NCBI GenBank assembly: GCA_020638655.1
Contig: JACKIC010000008.1
Location: 1 to 64,000 of the forward strand
Length of the DNA stretch: 64,000 nucleotides
Reading direction: 5' to 3'
Source: Planctomycetota bacterium
GTDB taxonomy: Bacteria; Planctomycetota; UBA1135; UBA2386
Shown: one piece after another, positions 38,883 through 46,769 of the stretch
Position numbering within the stretch: position 1 is the stretch's first letter
Layout: the number at the start of each line of letters is the position of its first letter
Program-made: the position numbers and the translations under genes
The notes under the pieces: generated by a model
Database searches by the model: none
Seen by the model: only the letters and a program-made list of their open reading frames with translations
Told to the model about the DNA's origin: nothing

Positions 38883-40142
38883 TCAGGTGCGGCGGCGGGA
38901 AGGTCGCTCGTCGACCCATGCCTTCACCCAGGCGATGTCGTAGTCGAGGTGCGGTCTCTGCAGGCAGAGGTTCAAGGCCGTCAGGGCCGGCACGCGGAGC
39001 TTCGAGTAGTAGCTCTGCTCGGTCAAGATCGTCTGCGCGAGGAAGTCGGCCGGCGCGATGCCCTCCCACTGCTCGGCGCCGGGCAGCCGCACCTCCTCGA
39101 GCGCCAACTCGCCGGACAGCTGGCCGCAGTAGTTGATCAGGCGCAGGCGCACCAGCGGATCGGGATCGAAGCGCGGTTCGCCGCGCGCGACCTGCTCGGG
39201 GCCGGCGGCCATCAAGGCCAGCAACAGCGGCACTGCGCTCGGGCCGCCGAGGCTGCGGAACTGCTGCATGCCGCACAGGCGCAGGTCGGACCAACGCGGG
39301 TCGCGTCCCCTGACGATGTCGAGCAGGATGCCGCGCACGGCGTAGGTCATCGCCACCGTCAGCGCCGCGCGGGTCGCGTCGCGCAGTTCGCGCGATGGTT
39401 CGGCCTGCAGCAGCGCGCCCAGGTCCTGAGCCAGTAGCAGCCGCGAGGCGACGTCGGCGAGCGGCGCCGCCACCAGCTGCTCGAGTGCGGCGCCGTAGGC
39501 GGCGGCCTTCGCGTCGTCCCAGGTCGCCGCCTGGCGGATCTCCGGCCTTCCGGCCTGCACCGCTTCGCGCGCGGCCTGGAACCCGGTCGGATCGGGGGGC
39601 GCGAGCAGCTCCTCGGGGCTCCCCTCCAGCACCGGCAACGCCAGCCGCCGGGCCGAGGTCGCCAGCCCGTCGAGGGCGACGATGCGGCTGGCGACGCTGC
39701 TGTCCAGCGCCGCGATCCAGCCCATGCGCAGCAGGCACTGCGCGTTCTCGTCGTAGCCCGAGCCAGTCTCGTCGGGCAGCTCGACGAGCAGCTCGCGCAC
39801 GTGCCGGGACGGGTTGTCGAGCTTCGAGGTGTGTCGCACGCCGAACACCCAGCCCAGCGGCCAACGCAGCGGCACCAACCAGAACTGCCGCATGTACCAG
39901 GCCGAAACCGGCGCGCTCTCGGCGTAGTCGATGCGTCGGTCTGGCGCGTTGCCGGCCACCGTGACGATGCCGTCGAACTCGGTCACCAGCTCGTCGTAGG
40001 ACAGGTTGTCGGCGGCCGTGCAACCCGCCAACAGCAGGCTGAGCAGGGGCCAGCGAGGCCGCGCGACGGCGAACGGACGCTCCGTGGTGAACATTGGCTT
40101 GGTGTGCATGGGCGAGCCGGGCAGATCCACGGAGTCAGTCAT
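38883..40142 (-). CDS. Lipoprotein with HEAT-like helical repeats
   Basis: 419 residues from the ATG at 40142, with GGAGAG just upstream; it overlaps the previous gene's stop by 8 bp. The signal has a long n-region (RPFAVARPRWP) and a lipobox (LLAGC). After a conserved-looking aromatic segment (WYMRQFWLVPLRWPLGWVFGV) the protein is helical with HEAT-like repeats (SRIVALDGLATSARRLALP, GGPSAVPLLLALMAAGP). Probably outer-membrane anchored. Function not recognised; cluster context points to envelope biogenesis. Confidence 0.65.
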   Translation of the reverse strand: MTDSVDLPGSPMHTKPMFTTERPFAVARPRWPLLSLLLAGCTAADNLSYDELVTEFDGIVTVAGNAPDRRIDYAESAPVSAWYMRQFWLVPLRWPLGWVFGVRHTSKLDNPSRHVRELLVELPDETGSGYDENAQCLLRMGWIAALDSSVASRIVALDGLATSARRLALPVLEGSPEELLAPPDPTGFQAAREAVQAGRPEIRQAATWDDAKAAAYGAALEQLVAAPLADVASRLLLAQDLGALLQAEPSRELRDATRAALTVAMTYAVRGILLDIVRGRDPRWSDLRLCGMQQFRSLGGPSAVPLLLALMAAGPEQVARGEPRFDPDPLVRLRLINYCGQLSGELALEEVRLPGAEQWEGIAPADFLAQTILTEQSYYSKLRVPALTALNLCLQRPHLDYDIAWVKAWVDERPSRRRT

Positions 40143-41379
40143 CCACTCTCCGCTGCGCCGCGGGAGGCTGCGCATCGACGGTCACGACGCGTTTCCACGC
40201 CGCCACGAGCAGCGCGCGGCGCTCCGCGTCGGTGGCGGCGCCCGGCACGAAACGCGGCGCCGCCGGCACGATCACGGCCAGGGCCTCGTGCAGCCGACGG
40301 AACGTGTCGGCGTCGGGTTCGCGCTCGAGCGCCTGCAGCAGCAGCGGCGCGGCCGCCTGGCGCAGCAGCTCGATGGCCCGGGTCGCGGCGATGCCGCGCA
40401 CGAGCGGCGATGGATCCCCGAGGCCGGCAGCGCAGAGGTCGCGGCTCCACTCGGCGTCGACCTCGGCGAGCTGCAGCGCCCGGGCACGCAGCGCCGGCGA
40501 CTCGTCGCGCGCGGCGATGGCGACGACCGTCGCGCGCAGCCGCCCGACGGCCTCGTCGCCGGCGGTCGATCCCTTGTTCAGCGGCGCGACCGCGAGCTCG
40601 AGCGCGCGCATGCGTTCGCTGGCCTCGGGCGCCCCGCGCAGGTTGCCGAGCAGGTCCCGCAGCTGCAGGCGCACGGGGCGCGGCGCGGTGCTCAGCTCAC
40701 GCTTCAGGCCTTGGACGTCGGCGGCATGCGCTACCAGCCACGCGTCACCGGCGTGCACGGCCTCGAGCTGCTCGAGCCCGGCCAAGGCGCCCTGTCGGTT
40801 GCCCTCGAGCCAGTCGAGCTCCGCCAATTCCATCAACAGCCCCGGATGCAGCGCCGCGGGGCCGTGGGCCGCCAGGACACCGCGCAGGGCCACGGCCGCG
40901 AGATGACGCTCGCCGAGGTCGCGCAGCACGCCGGCTCGCGCGACCATCAACAGGGCTCTGTCGTTCGCGGACAGGGCGTCGGCATGCGCCAGGGTGGTGT
41001 CGAGCGCGAGCAGGGCGCCGCGGTGCTCCTCCTCGCTGCACAGGCGGGCTGCCAGCTGCAGGGCGTCCTCGACCGGATCGACGGGGGCGCCGGTCGCAGT
41101 CTGCTCGGCCTGCTGCCCTCCGGCAATCGGGGGCTCGACGTCGACCGGCGGCTGCGTCGCGGCCGGGGCGTTCGCCGCGGTAGTCGCCGCGTTCGGCGCC
41201 GGGGCGCCTCCCCCGCCGCGAGGCGTCTGCGGCGCAGGGCTCGCGTCGAGCATCGAACCAGCGACGTTCGGGCCGCGCATCGGCGCACCGGCGGGCGGAC
41301 CGCCCGCGCAGGCAGCGAATGCCACCACGAGCATGGTCATGCCCTGGTTGGGAAGCCTCGACCGCCGACCGCGCTGCAT
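40135..41379 (-). CDS. Lipoprotein with Pro/Ala-rich linker and helical repeats
   Basis: 414 residues if the ATG at 41379 is used; an ATG at 41340 (MTMLVVAFAACAGG) would give a shorter signal with the same lipobox (AFAAC). Residues about 30-95 are Pro/Ala/Gly/Thr-rich, a flexible tether. Beyond are TPR/HEAT-like helices (RALLMVARAGVLRDLGERHLAA, RGIAATRAIELLRQAAAPLLL). First gene of the leftward cluster; it is divergent from the inositol-phosphatase-type gene, with 63 bp between starts. Confidence 0.6.
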   Translation of the reverse strand: MQRGRRSRLPNQGMTMLVVAFAACAGGPPAGAPMRGPNVAGSMLDASPAPQTPRGGGGAPAPNAATTAANAPAATQPPVDVEPPIAGGQQAEQTATGAPVDPVEDALQLAARLCSEEEHRGALLALDTTLAHADALSANDRALLMVARAGVLRDLGERHLAAVALRGVLAAHGPAALHPGLLMELAELDWLEGNRQGALAGLEQLEAVHAGDAWLVAHAADVQGLKRELSTAPRPVRLQLRDLLGNLRGAPEASERMRALELAVAPLNKGSTAGDEAVGRLRATVVAIAARDESPALRARALQLAEVDAEWSRDLCAAGLGDPSPLVRGIAATRAIELLRQAAAPLLLQALEREPDADTFRRLHEALAVIVPAAPRFVPGAATDAERRALLVAAWKRVVTVDAQPPAAQRRVDD

Positions 41380-41442
41380 GCGGTTGTCTTGTATCCGGAA
41401 GCCTCGACAGAGCACCTGATTTCCGGGCCTGCGCACGCCACG

Positions 41443-42279
41443 ATGCCCAACATGGCCAGAGCCACGCGAAGCACCCCCCCTGCCCAGACCTTGGCGGTGG
41501 CCCGACGGCTGCGCACTCCTCTCGGCGCCGCGGTCGCGGCGATCGCGCGCGTCGCCGCGCGCGCCCAGCGGCGCCTGCGTCCTGCCGACGTGCAGCGCAA
41601 GGGAGTCGGCGACTTCGTGACCACGGTCGATGTGCGCTGCGAACGCCTGCTCCGCCGGCAACTGGCGGAACTGCTGCCCGCAGCGGGGTTCCTGGGCGAG
41701 GAGTTGGCCGCGGTCGACGTGGACCAGGACTGGCTCTGGGTCGTCGACCCGATCGACGGCACCAGCAACTTCGGCCGCGGGCTGCCGCACTTCGCCGTCT
41801 CGGTGGCCTTGCTGTGGCGCCGCCTGCCCGTGCTGGCGGCCATCCACTGCCTGCCCGAGGACGCCAACTACGTCGCGTGCCACGGCGGCGGGACGCGCCG
41901 CAACGGCAAGCTCGTCCGCGCACCGGACCGGGTCCTCGACGACGCTGCGATCGTCGGCTGCCAGTGGCATCGCGGTCAGCAACAGATGGGGTTCCTGCCG
42001 CGCATCCAAGCGCGCGGCAACCGGCTGCGGACCTTCGGCAGCACCGTGACCCAGCTCGCCGACGTGGCCATGGGGCGACTCGACGCCAACGTGCAGGAGC
42101 AGGGCCGTGTCTGGGACATCGCCGCGGCGGGATTGATCGTCGTCGAGGCCGGCTGCCGCTTCACGGACTGGAGCGGGCGGGCCGTGTTTCCCTTCCCCGA
42201 CCTCCAGGTCGAACACACCCCGACGATCGCCGCTGCCCCGCGCGCGCACCGCGAACTGGTGCGCGCCTTGCGGTCGTGA
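41443..42279 (+). CDS. Inositol monophosphatase family protein
   Basis: 278 residues from the ATG at 41443 (a second ATG three codons on is possible). Mg-dependent phosphatase signature: E86/E87 (GEEL), D102 and D105 in WVVDPIDGTSNF, GRGLPHFAVSVAL, and the C-terminal VWDIAAAGLIVVEAG. Family members dephosphorylate inositol-1-phosphate, fructose-1,6-bisphosphate, PAP or histidinol phosphate; specificity cannot be read here. Cytoplasmic. A small hairpin lies 12 bp after the stop. Confidence 0.92.
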   Translation: MPNMARATRSTPPAQTLAVARRLRTPLGAAVAAIARVAARAQRRLRPADVQRKGVGDFVTTVDVRCERLLRRQLAELLPAAGFLGEELAAVDVDQDWLWVVDPIDGTSNFGRGLPHFAVSVALLWRRLPVLAAIHCLPEDANYVACHGGGTRRNGKLVRAPDRVLDDAAIVGCQWHRGQQQMGFLPRIQARGNRLRTFGSTVTQLADVAMGRLDANVQEQGRVWDIAAAGLIVVEAGCRFTDWSGRAVFPFPDLQVEHTPTIAAAPRAHRELVRALRS

Positions 42280-42290
42280 ATTGCTCTTGT

Positions 42291-42308
42291 TGTTACCCTG
42301 CGGTAACA
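42291..42308 (+). terminator. Hairpin after the inositol-phosphatase gene
   Basis: TGTTACC-CTGC-GGTAACA, a perfect 7-bp stem 12 nt after the stop codon, without a T tract. The remaining 257 bp before the HEAT array contain no further gene; a leader of some length is likely, but no promoter is convincing. Confidence 0.4.
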
Positions 42309-42565
42309 GCCTTCCCTGCATGGTGTCGAACCGGGCACAGCGCCGAACCCGCCGCAGCCGCTGGCCCCACAATTGCAACATGTGACCAAGGTGCCGTTCG
42401 GTGCTGCGCTAGCGGTCGCGAGACGCGACGGTTAGCCTGCTCCGCTCCACCCTCAGGCGGTTCAGCTATTCCGGTTGTCGAAGCGTCCCCGACGCGACGA
42501 CCACCCAGTTTCAGTTTCCCAAGTTCGGCCGCGATGTGCGGCCCCTCACTCAGGAGTTCTCGAAG

Positions 42566-44635
42566 ATGAAGAAGCTCGTCCTCTCCGGACTGTGCTGCGC
42601 GGGCATGATCGCCCTTCTGCCGGAGACCGGCCGCGCGCACGGTGGTCAGTACCGCGGTCCTGGTGACGTCGTGCCGCCGAGCCCCGGCGGCGGCCGTGGC
42701 ACCGGTGGCCCCGCGGGCCCGACGACTGGCGGCCCTGCCGGCCCCGGCGCTCCCGCGCCTTCTGGCCCGACGACTCCTGGCGCCTCCGGCCCGACCACGG
42801 GCGGCCCCGCGGGCCCCGGTGGCGGTCGCGCAGCCCAGACCGGTCAGCGCGGTGTCGAGGTCGGCGACGACCTCACCCAGTGGCAGTTCTGGTGGGAGTT
42901 CAACAAGGACCCCTTCATCCGCCTGAAGGACGCGATCCAGCAGGGTGGTCCGCAGACCGGTAGCGACGACTTCTTCCTCGGCGGCACCCGCCGCAGCGAA
43001 GCGAAGGACTCGCTCAAGCCGACCGAGGAACAGATCCTCGGCGAGATCCTGCCGGCGCTGAAGAAGGCGATCGACTCGACCAAGCAGCGCGACATCAACT
43101 CGTCGTGCATGGTCGCGATGGCCAAGATCGGGCGCAACCACGACGACTTCAAGCTGATCGACGTGTTCACCCCGCGCCTCAAGGAAGGCGACCAGGAGAT
43201 CCGCGAGACGGCCGCGCTGTCGATCGGTATCGCCGGCATCGCCGAAGAGGCCGAGATGGACATGCTGATCGGCCTGGCCATGGACAACGAGAAGGGCCGC
43301 GCCGCGAGCGGCGGCAACATCAACGACCGCACCCGCGCGTTCGCGGCCTACGGTCTGGGCCTGATCGCCCACGACGCCAAGATCGAGATCAAGACCAAGG
43401 CGTTCGCGGCGCTCAAGCAGCTCCTCGAGGACGACAACGTCAGCAACCGCAACATCAAGGTCGCGGCGATCAACTCGATCGGCCTGCTGCACATCGACGA
43501 GTCCAGCGAAGAGAGCAAGAAGCTGCTCGGTGAGTCGCTCGACGCGCTCGAGGCCTACTACATGCAGAAGCTCGGCCCGGGCCAGCAGCTGATCCAGTCG
43601 CACTGCCCGACCGCGATCTCCAAGCTGATCGGTCGCAATCACGAGCGCGCCGCTCACTACAAGGAGCTGTTCGCCGCCGACCTCAAGGAGAAGGGCAAGG
43701 TCAAGCGCAGCAGCAACGACATCGCGCGTTCCTGCGTGCTCGCCCTGGGCCAGCTGGCCCTGCCCTACGAGAACAAGGACGGCAAGGACAACCCGGACAA
43801 CGAGTACAGCAAGCTGCTGCTCGACACCTACCACGACCACAAGGACATGCAGACGCGGTTCTTTTCGGTCCTGGCGCTGGGTCAGATCGGCGGCGAACTG
43901 AACCGCACCACCCTGCTCAAGGAGTTCGACAAGGCCAGCAAGACCCAGGAGAAGCCCTGGGTGGCGCTGTCGCTGGGCGTCTACTCGTTCTTCAAGTACG
44001 AGGCCCAGAAGAAGGCCGGTGTCCAGATCGAGCCCGAGCGCCTGATCGCGGAGACCCTCTACGACGCGCTGAAGTCGAACAAGGAGCCGGGTCTGCTGTC
44101 CGCGCTCGCGGTCTCCCTGGGCCTGACCCAGGCCAAGGAAGCCGCCGACACGATGGTGTCGATGCTGCTGTCGAACGTCGCCAAGGAAGACCTGGCCGGC
44201 TACCTCTGCATCGGTCTCGCCCTGATGAACCACAACCGTGCGATCACGGACATCAAGGGCATCGTCGACCAGTCCGTGCGCCGCACCGACCTGCTCAAGC
44301 AGGCCGCGATCGCGCTCGGCAAGCTGGGTGACAAGACCGTCGCCGAGCAGCTGCAGAAGCTGATGACCGATGGCGAGCCGAACCTGGCCAAGCTGTCGGC
44401 GATCGCTTCGGCGCTGGGCTTCATCGGTGACAGCCGCACCATCGCCCCGCTCAAGAAGATGCTGTTCGACGACCAGCTCGGCGACCTGTCGCGCGCGTTC
44501 GCGGCCGTCGCGCTGGGTGGCGTGGCCGACAAGGAGCCGCTGCCGTGGAACAGCAAGATCGGTCAGAACATCAACTACCGCGCGTCGGTGGACACCCTGA
44601 CCAACCAGAGCACCGGCATCCTCGACATCCTCTGA
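42566..44635 (+). CDS. Secreted HEAT-repeat protein, array member 1
   Basis: 689 residues; the ATG at 42566 follows AGGAG at 12 nt. Signal peptide 1-24 (cleavage GRA|HGG). The mature N-terminus HGGQYRGPGDVVPP is followed by a Gly/Pro/Thr/Ala linker (about 35-95, repeated GPTTGGPAGP). Next comes a Trp-rich block (DLTQWQFWWEFNKDPFIRL, 102-120), then about 550 residues of HEAT repeats (RETAALSIGIAGIAEE, AAIALGKLGDKTVAEQL). The end is LPWN...NYRA...GILDIL. I recall similar uncharacterised proteins in planctomycetes. It is Lys-rich compared with the other three members and uses C-ending codons very uniformly, suggesting high expression. A clear terminator follows. Confidence 0.85.
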   Translation: MKKLVLSGLCCAGMIALLPETGRAHGGQYRGPGDVVPPSPGGGRGTGGPAGPTTGGPAGPGAPAPSGPTTPGASGPTTGGPAGPGGGRAAQTGQRGVEVGDDLTQWQFWWEFNKDPFIRLKDAIQQGGPQTGSDDFFLGGTRRSEAKDSLKPTEEQILGEILPALKKAIDSTKQRDINSSCMVAMAKIGRNHDDFKLIDVFTPRLKEGDQEIRETAALSIGIAGIAEEAEMDMLIGLAMDNEKGRAASGGNINDRTRAFAAYGLGLIAHDAKIEIKTKAFAALKQLLEDDNVSNRNIKVAAINSIGLLHIDESSEESKKLLGESLDALEAYYMQKLGPGQQLIQSHCPTAISKLIGRNHERAAHYKELFAADLKEKGKVKRSSNDIARSCVLALGQLALPYENKDGKDNPDNEYSKLLLDTYHDHKDMQTRFFSVLALGQIGGELNRTTLLKEFDKASKTQEKPWVALSLGVYSFFKYEAQKKAGVQIEPERLIAETLYDALKSNKEPGLLSALAVSLGLTQAKEAADTMVSMLLSNVAKEDLAGYLCIGLALMNHNRAITDIKGIVDQSVRRTDLLKQAAIALGKLGDKTVAEQLQKLMTDGEPNLAKLSAIASALGFIGDSRTIAPLKKMLFDDQLGDLSRAFAAVALGGVADKEPLPWNSKIGQNINYRASVDTLTNQSTGILDIL

Positions 44636-44662
44636 TTCGAGGCCGCCAGTTCGCTGGTGTCG

Positions 44663-44704
44663 AAGGGCTCGCGTCACCTCGGTGACGCGGGCCCTTCTTC
44701 GTTG
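44663..44704 (+). terminator. Rho-independent-type terminator after array member 1
   Basis: AAGGGCTCGCGTCACC pairs with GGTGACGCGGGCCCTT (16 pairs, one wobble) around a 2-nt tip, and is followed by CTTCGTT. It separates array member 1 from the rest, so members 2-4 probably need their own promoter or readthrough. Confidence 0.8.
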
Positions 44705-44779
44705 GTGGGAGCGACGGCGGTGACCGCGGGCACGGGCGTTGCTGAGCACGGGCCCGTCACTCCTCGAGGCCCTCACCAC

Positions 44780-46618
44780 ATGTCGCCATCTGCTCCGCTG
44801 CTTCTCCTGCTGACCCCGGCCCTGCTGCTTGCACAAGGTGGTCAGTCCATCGAGGCAAGGCAGGCCGCGGTCGAACTGACTTGTCCGCCGACGCAGTGGT
44901 CGATGTGGTGGGAGTTGAACGGGCCGGCCCTCATGCGCGTGCGCGAGCACGCGCTCAGGCCGCAGGAACTACCCGAATTCTTCGACTACGGCCGACGCCG
45001 CTCCATGGAGCAGGACCTGCTGGCGCCGACAGCAGAACAGCTCGAAGGCGAGATCCTCCCGGCGCTGAAAAAGGCCCTCGACTCGACCAGTCAGCGCGAC
45101 ATCACCTGCGCCGTCATGCTCGCGATGGCCAAGATCGGGCGCAACCACTCGGACTTCCGGCTCATCGACGTGTTCGCCCCGCGCCTTCGCGTCACCGACC
45201 AGGAGGTGCGCGAGACGGCCGCGCTGTCGATCGGCCTCGCCGGCATCGTCGAAGAAGCCGAACTCCAGCTGCTGACGGGGCTCGCCTTCGACAACGAACG
45301 AGGCCGCGCCGCCACCGGCGGCAAGGTGGGCCCGAGGACCCGCGCGTTCGCGACGTACGGCCTCGGCCTGCTCGCCCGGGAGGCCCGCGTGATCCAGGCC
45401 AACGTGCTCGCGTCGTTGTGCTCCTTGCTCGAGGACGACGCAGTCACCAGCCGCGATATCCGCGTCGCGGCGATCCACGGATTGAGCCTGCTCCGCTTCG
45501 ATCTCTCCGAGGACGCCGGCCGCATCCTGCAGGCCAGGGCGTTGGCCACGCTCGAAGCGCTCTATCTGCGCGAATCGGGGCCTGCCCAGCAACTCGTGCA
45601 AGCACACTGCCCCACCGCGATCGCGCGACTGATCGGTCGCGACCACGACCGTGCCGCCTACTTCAAGGAGTTGTTCGCCGCAGACCTTCGCCAGCGCGGC
45701 GACTCGTCACGCAGCGACGACATCGCGCGATCCTGCGCCCTCGCCCTGGGCCAGCTCGCGAAGCCGTTCGACGAGCCGGACGACAAGGCCGCGCCGGAGA
45801 ACCGGCTGAGCCGACTGTTGCTCGACACCTACCGCACGCATCGCGATCAGCAGGCGCGCTACTTCGCGATCCTGGCCCTGGGTCAAATCGGCGGCGACCT
45901 CAACCGCCTCGCGCTGCTGCGCGAGTTCGACAAGAGCGAGCATGCCGAGGAGATGGGTTGGGTGGCGCTGTCGTTGGGGATCTGCGCCGCCAGCCGCGGC
46001 CCCGACTCGCAGCCGGACGCGACGATCGCGCAGGTCCTCGGCGATGCGTTCGTGGAGCACAAGGACCCGGACCTGCTGTCGTCGCTCGCGATCGCGCTCG
46101 GGCTCGCCAGGGCCACGGAGTTCGCACCGCAGATGATCGCGCGGTTGGACGCGAGCGCCGCGAAGGAAGAGCTCGCGGGCGCGCTGTGCGTCGGCCTCGC
46201 GCTGATGGACCACCAACGCGCCATCGCCGCCGTGCAGACTGCTCTGGATCGCGCGACACGGCGTCCTCAACTGCTCGAACAGGCGGCCAGCGCACTCGCC
46301 ATCCTCGGCGACAAGACCGTCGGCGATCGACTCCTGCAACGCGCTGCGGCGAACGAACGGAACAACATCGCCTCGTTCGCGGCGATCATGTCCTCGCTGC
46401 GACTCGTCGGAGACTGTCGCCATGTCGCCCCGCTGGCGAAGATGCTGCAAGACGAGCGTCTCTCCGACCTGCAGCGCGCGTTCGCCGCCGTCGCCCTCGG
46501 CGGCATCGCGGACAAGGAACGGCTGCCCTGGAACCGCGGGCTCGCGGGCAACCTCAACTACCGGGCGACCGTCGAGACGCTGTGGAACCACCGCGACGGC
46601 GTGCTCGACATCCTCTGA
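44780..46618 (+). CDS. Secreted HEAT-repeat protein, array member 2 (no linker)
   Basis: 612 residues from the ATG at 44780. Signal peptide 1-18 (LLLLLTPALLLA|QGG). In place of the Gly/Pro linker there are about 20 residues (GGQSIEARQAAVELT), then the Trp block in weakened form (PTQWSMWWELNG). The HEAT region aligns with member 1 throughout (KIGRNHSDFRLIDVF, AHCPTAIARLIGRDH, FKELFAADL) but is Arg-rich where member 1 is Lys-rich. It ends LPWN...NYRA...GVLDIL. Codon use is noticeably more mixed than member 1. The leader contains CCTCGAGGC, also found before member 3. Confidence 0.83.
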   Translation: MSPSAPLLLLLTPALLLAQGGQSIEARQAAVELTCPPTQWSMWWELNGPALMRVREHALRPQELPEFFDYGRRRSMEQDLLAPTAEQLEGEILPALKKALDSTSQRDITCAVMLAMAKIGRNHSDFRLIDVFAPRLRVTDQEVRETAALSIGLAGIVEEAELQLLTGLAFDNERGRAATGGKVGPRTRAFATYGLGLLAREARVIQANVLASLCSLLEDDAVTSRDIRVAAIHGLSLLRFDLSEDAGRILQARALATLEALYLRESGPAQQLVQAHCPTAIARLIGRDHDRAAYFKELFAADLRQRGDSSRSDDIARSCALALGQLAKPFDEPDDKAAPENRLSRLLLDTYRTHRDQQARYFAILALGQIGGDLNRLALLREFDKSEHAEEMGWVALSLGICAASRGPDSQPDATIAQVLGDAFVEHKDPDLLSSLAIALGLARATEFAPQMIARLDASAAKEELAGALCVGLALMDHQRAIAAVQTALDRATRRPQLLEQAASALAILGDKTVGDRLLQRAAANERNNIASFAAIMSSLRLVGDCRHVAPLAKMLQDERLSDLQRAFAAVALGGIADKERLPWNRGLAGNLNYRATVETLWNHRDGVLDIL

Positions 46619-46769
46619 AGCTCATCGCGCCACGCAATCGCTACGCAGCGGTAGCGATCGGGCGGACAAAGTCCGATCCAGCGCACGCTGCGCGTCGTCG
46701 TGCGATACCGGGCACGCTCGTTGCTCTTCTGTGACATGTCGCCTCGAGGCTCCATTACCTCGAAAGCAA

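Noticed and set aside
42660..42840. The Gly/Pro/Thr-rich linker of array member 1 as a collagen-like triple helix.
   Set aside because: Glycine does not hold every third position through the segment and the unit breaks repeatedly; it reads better as a flexible linker.
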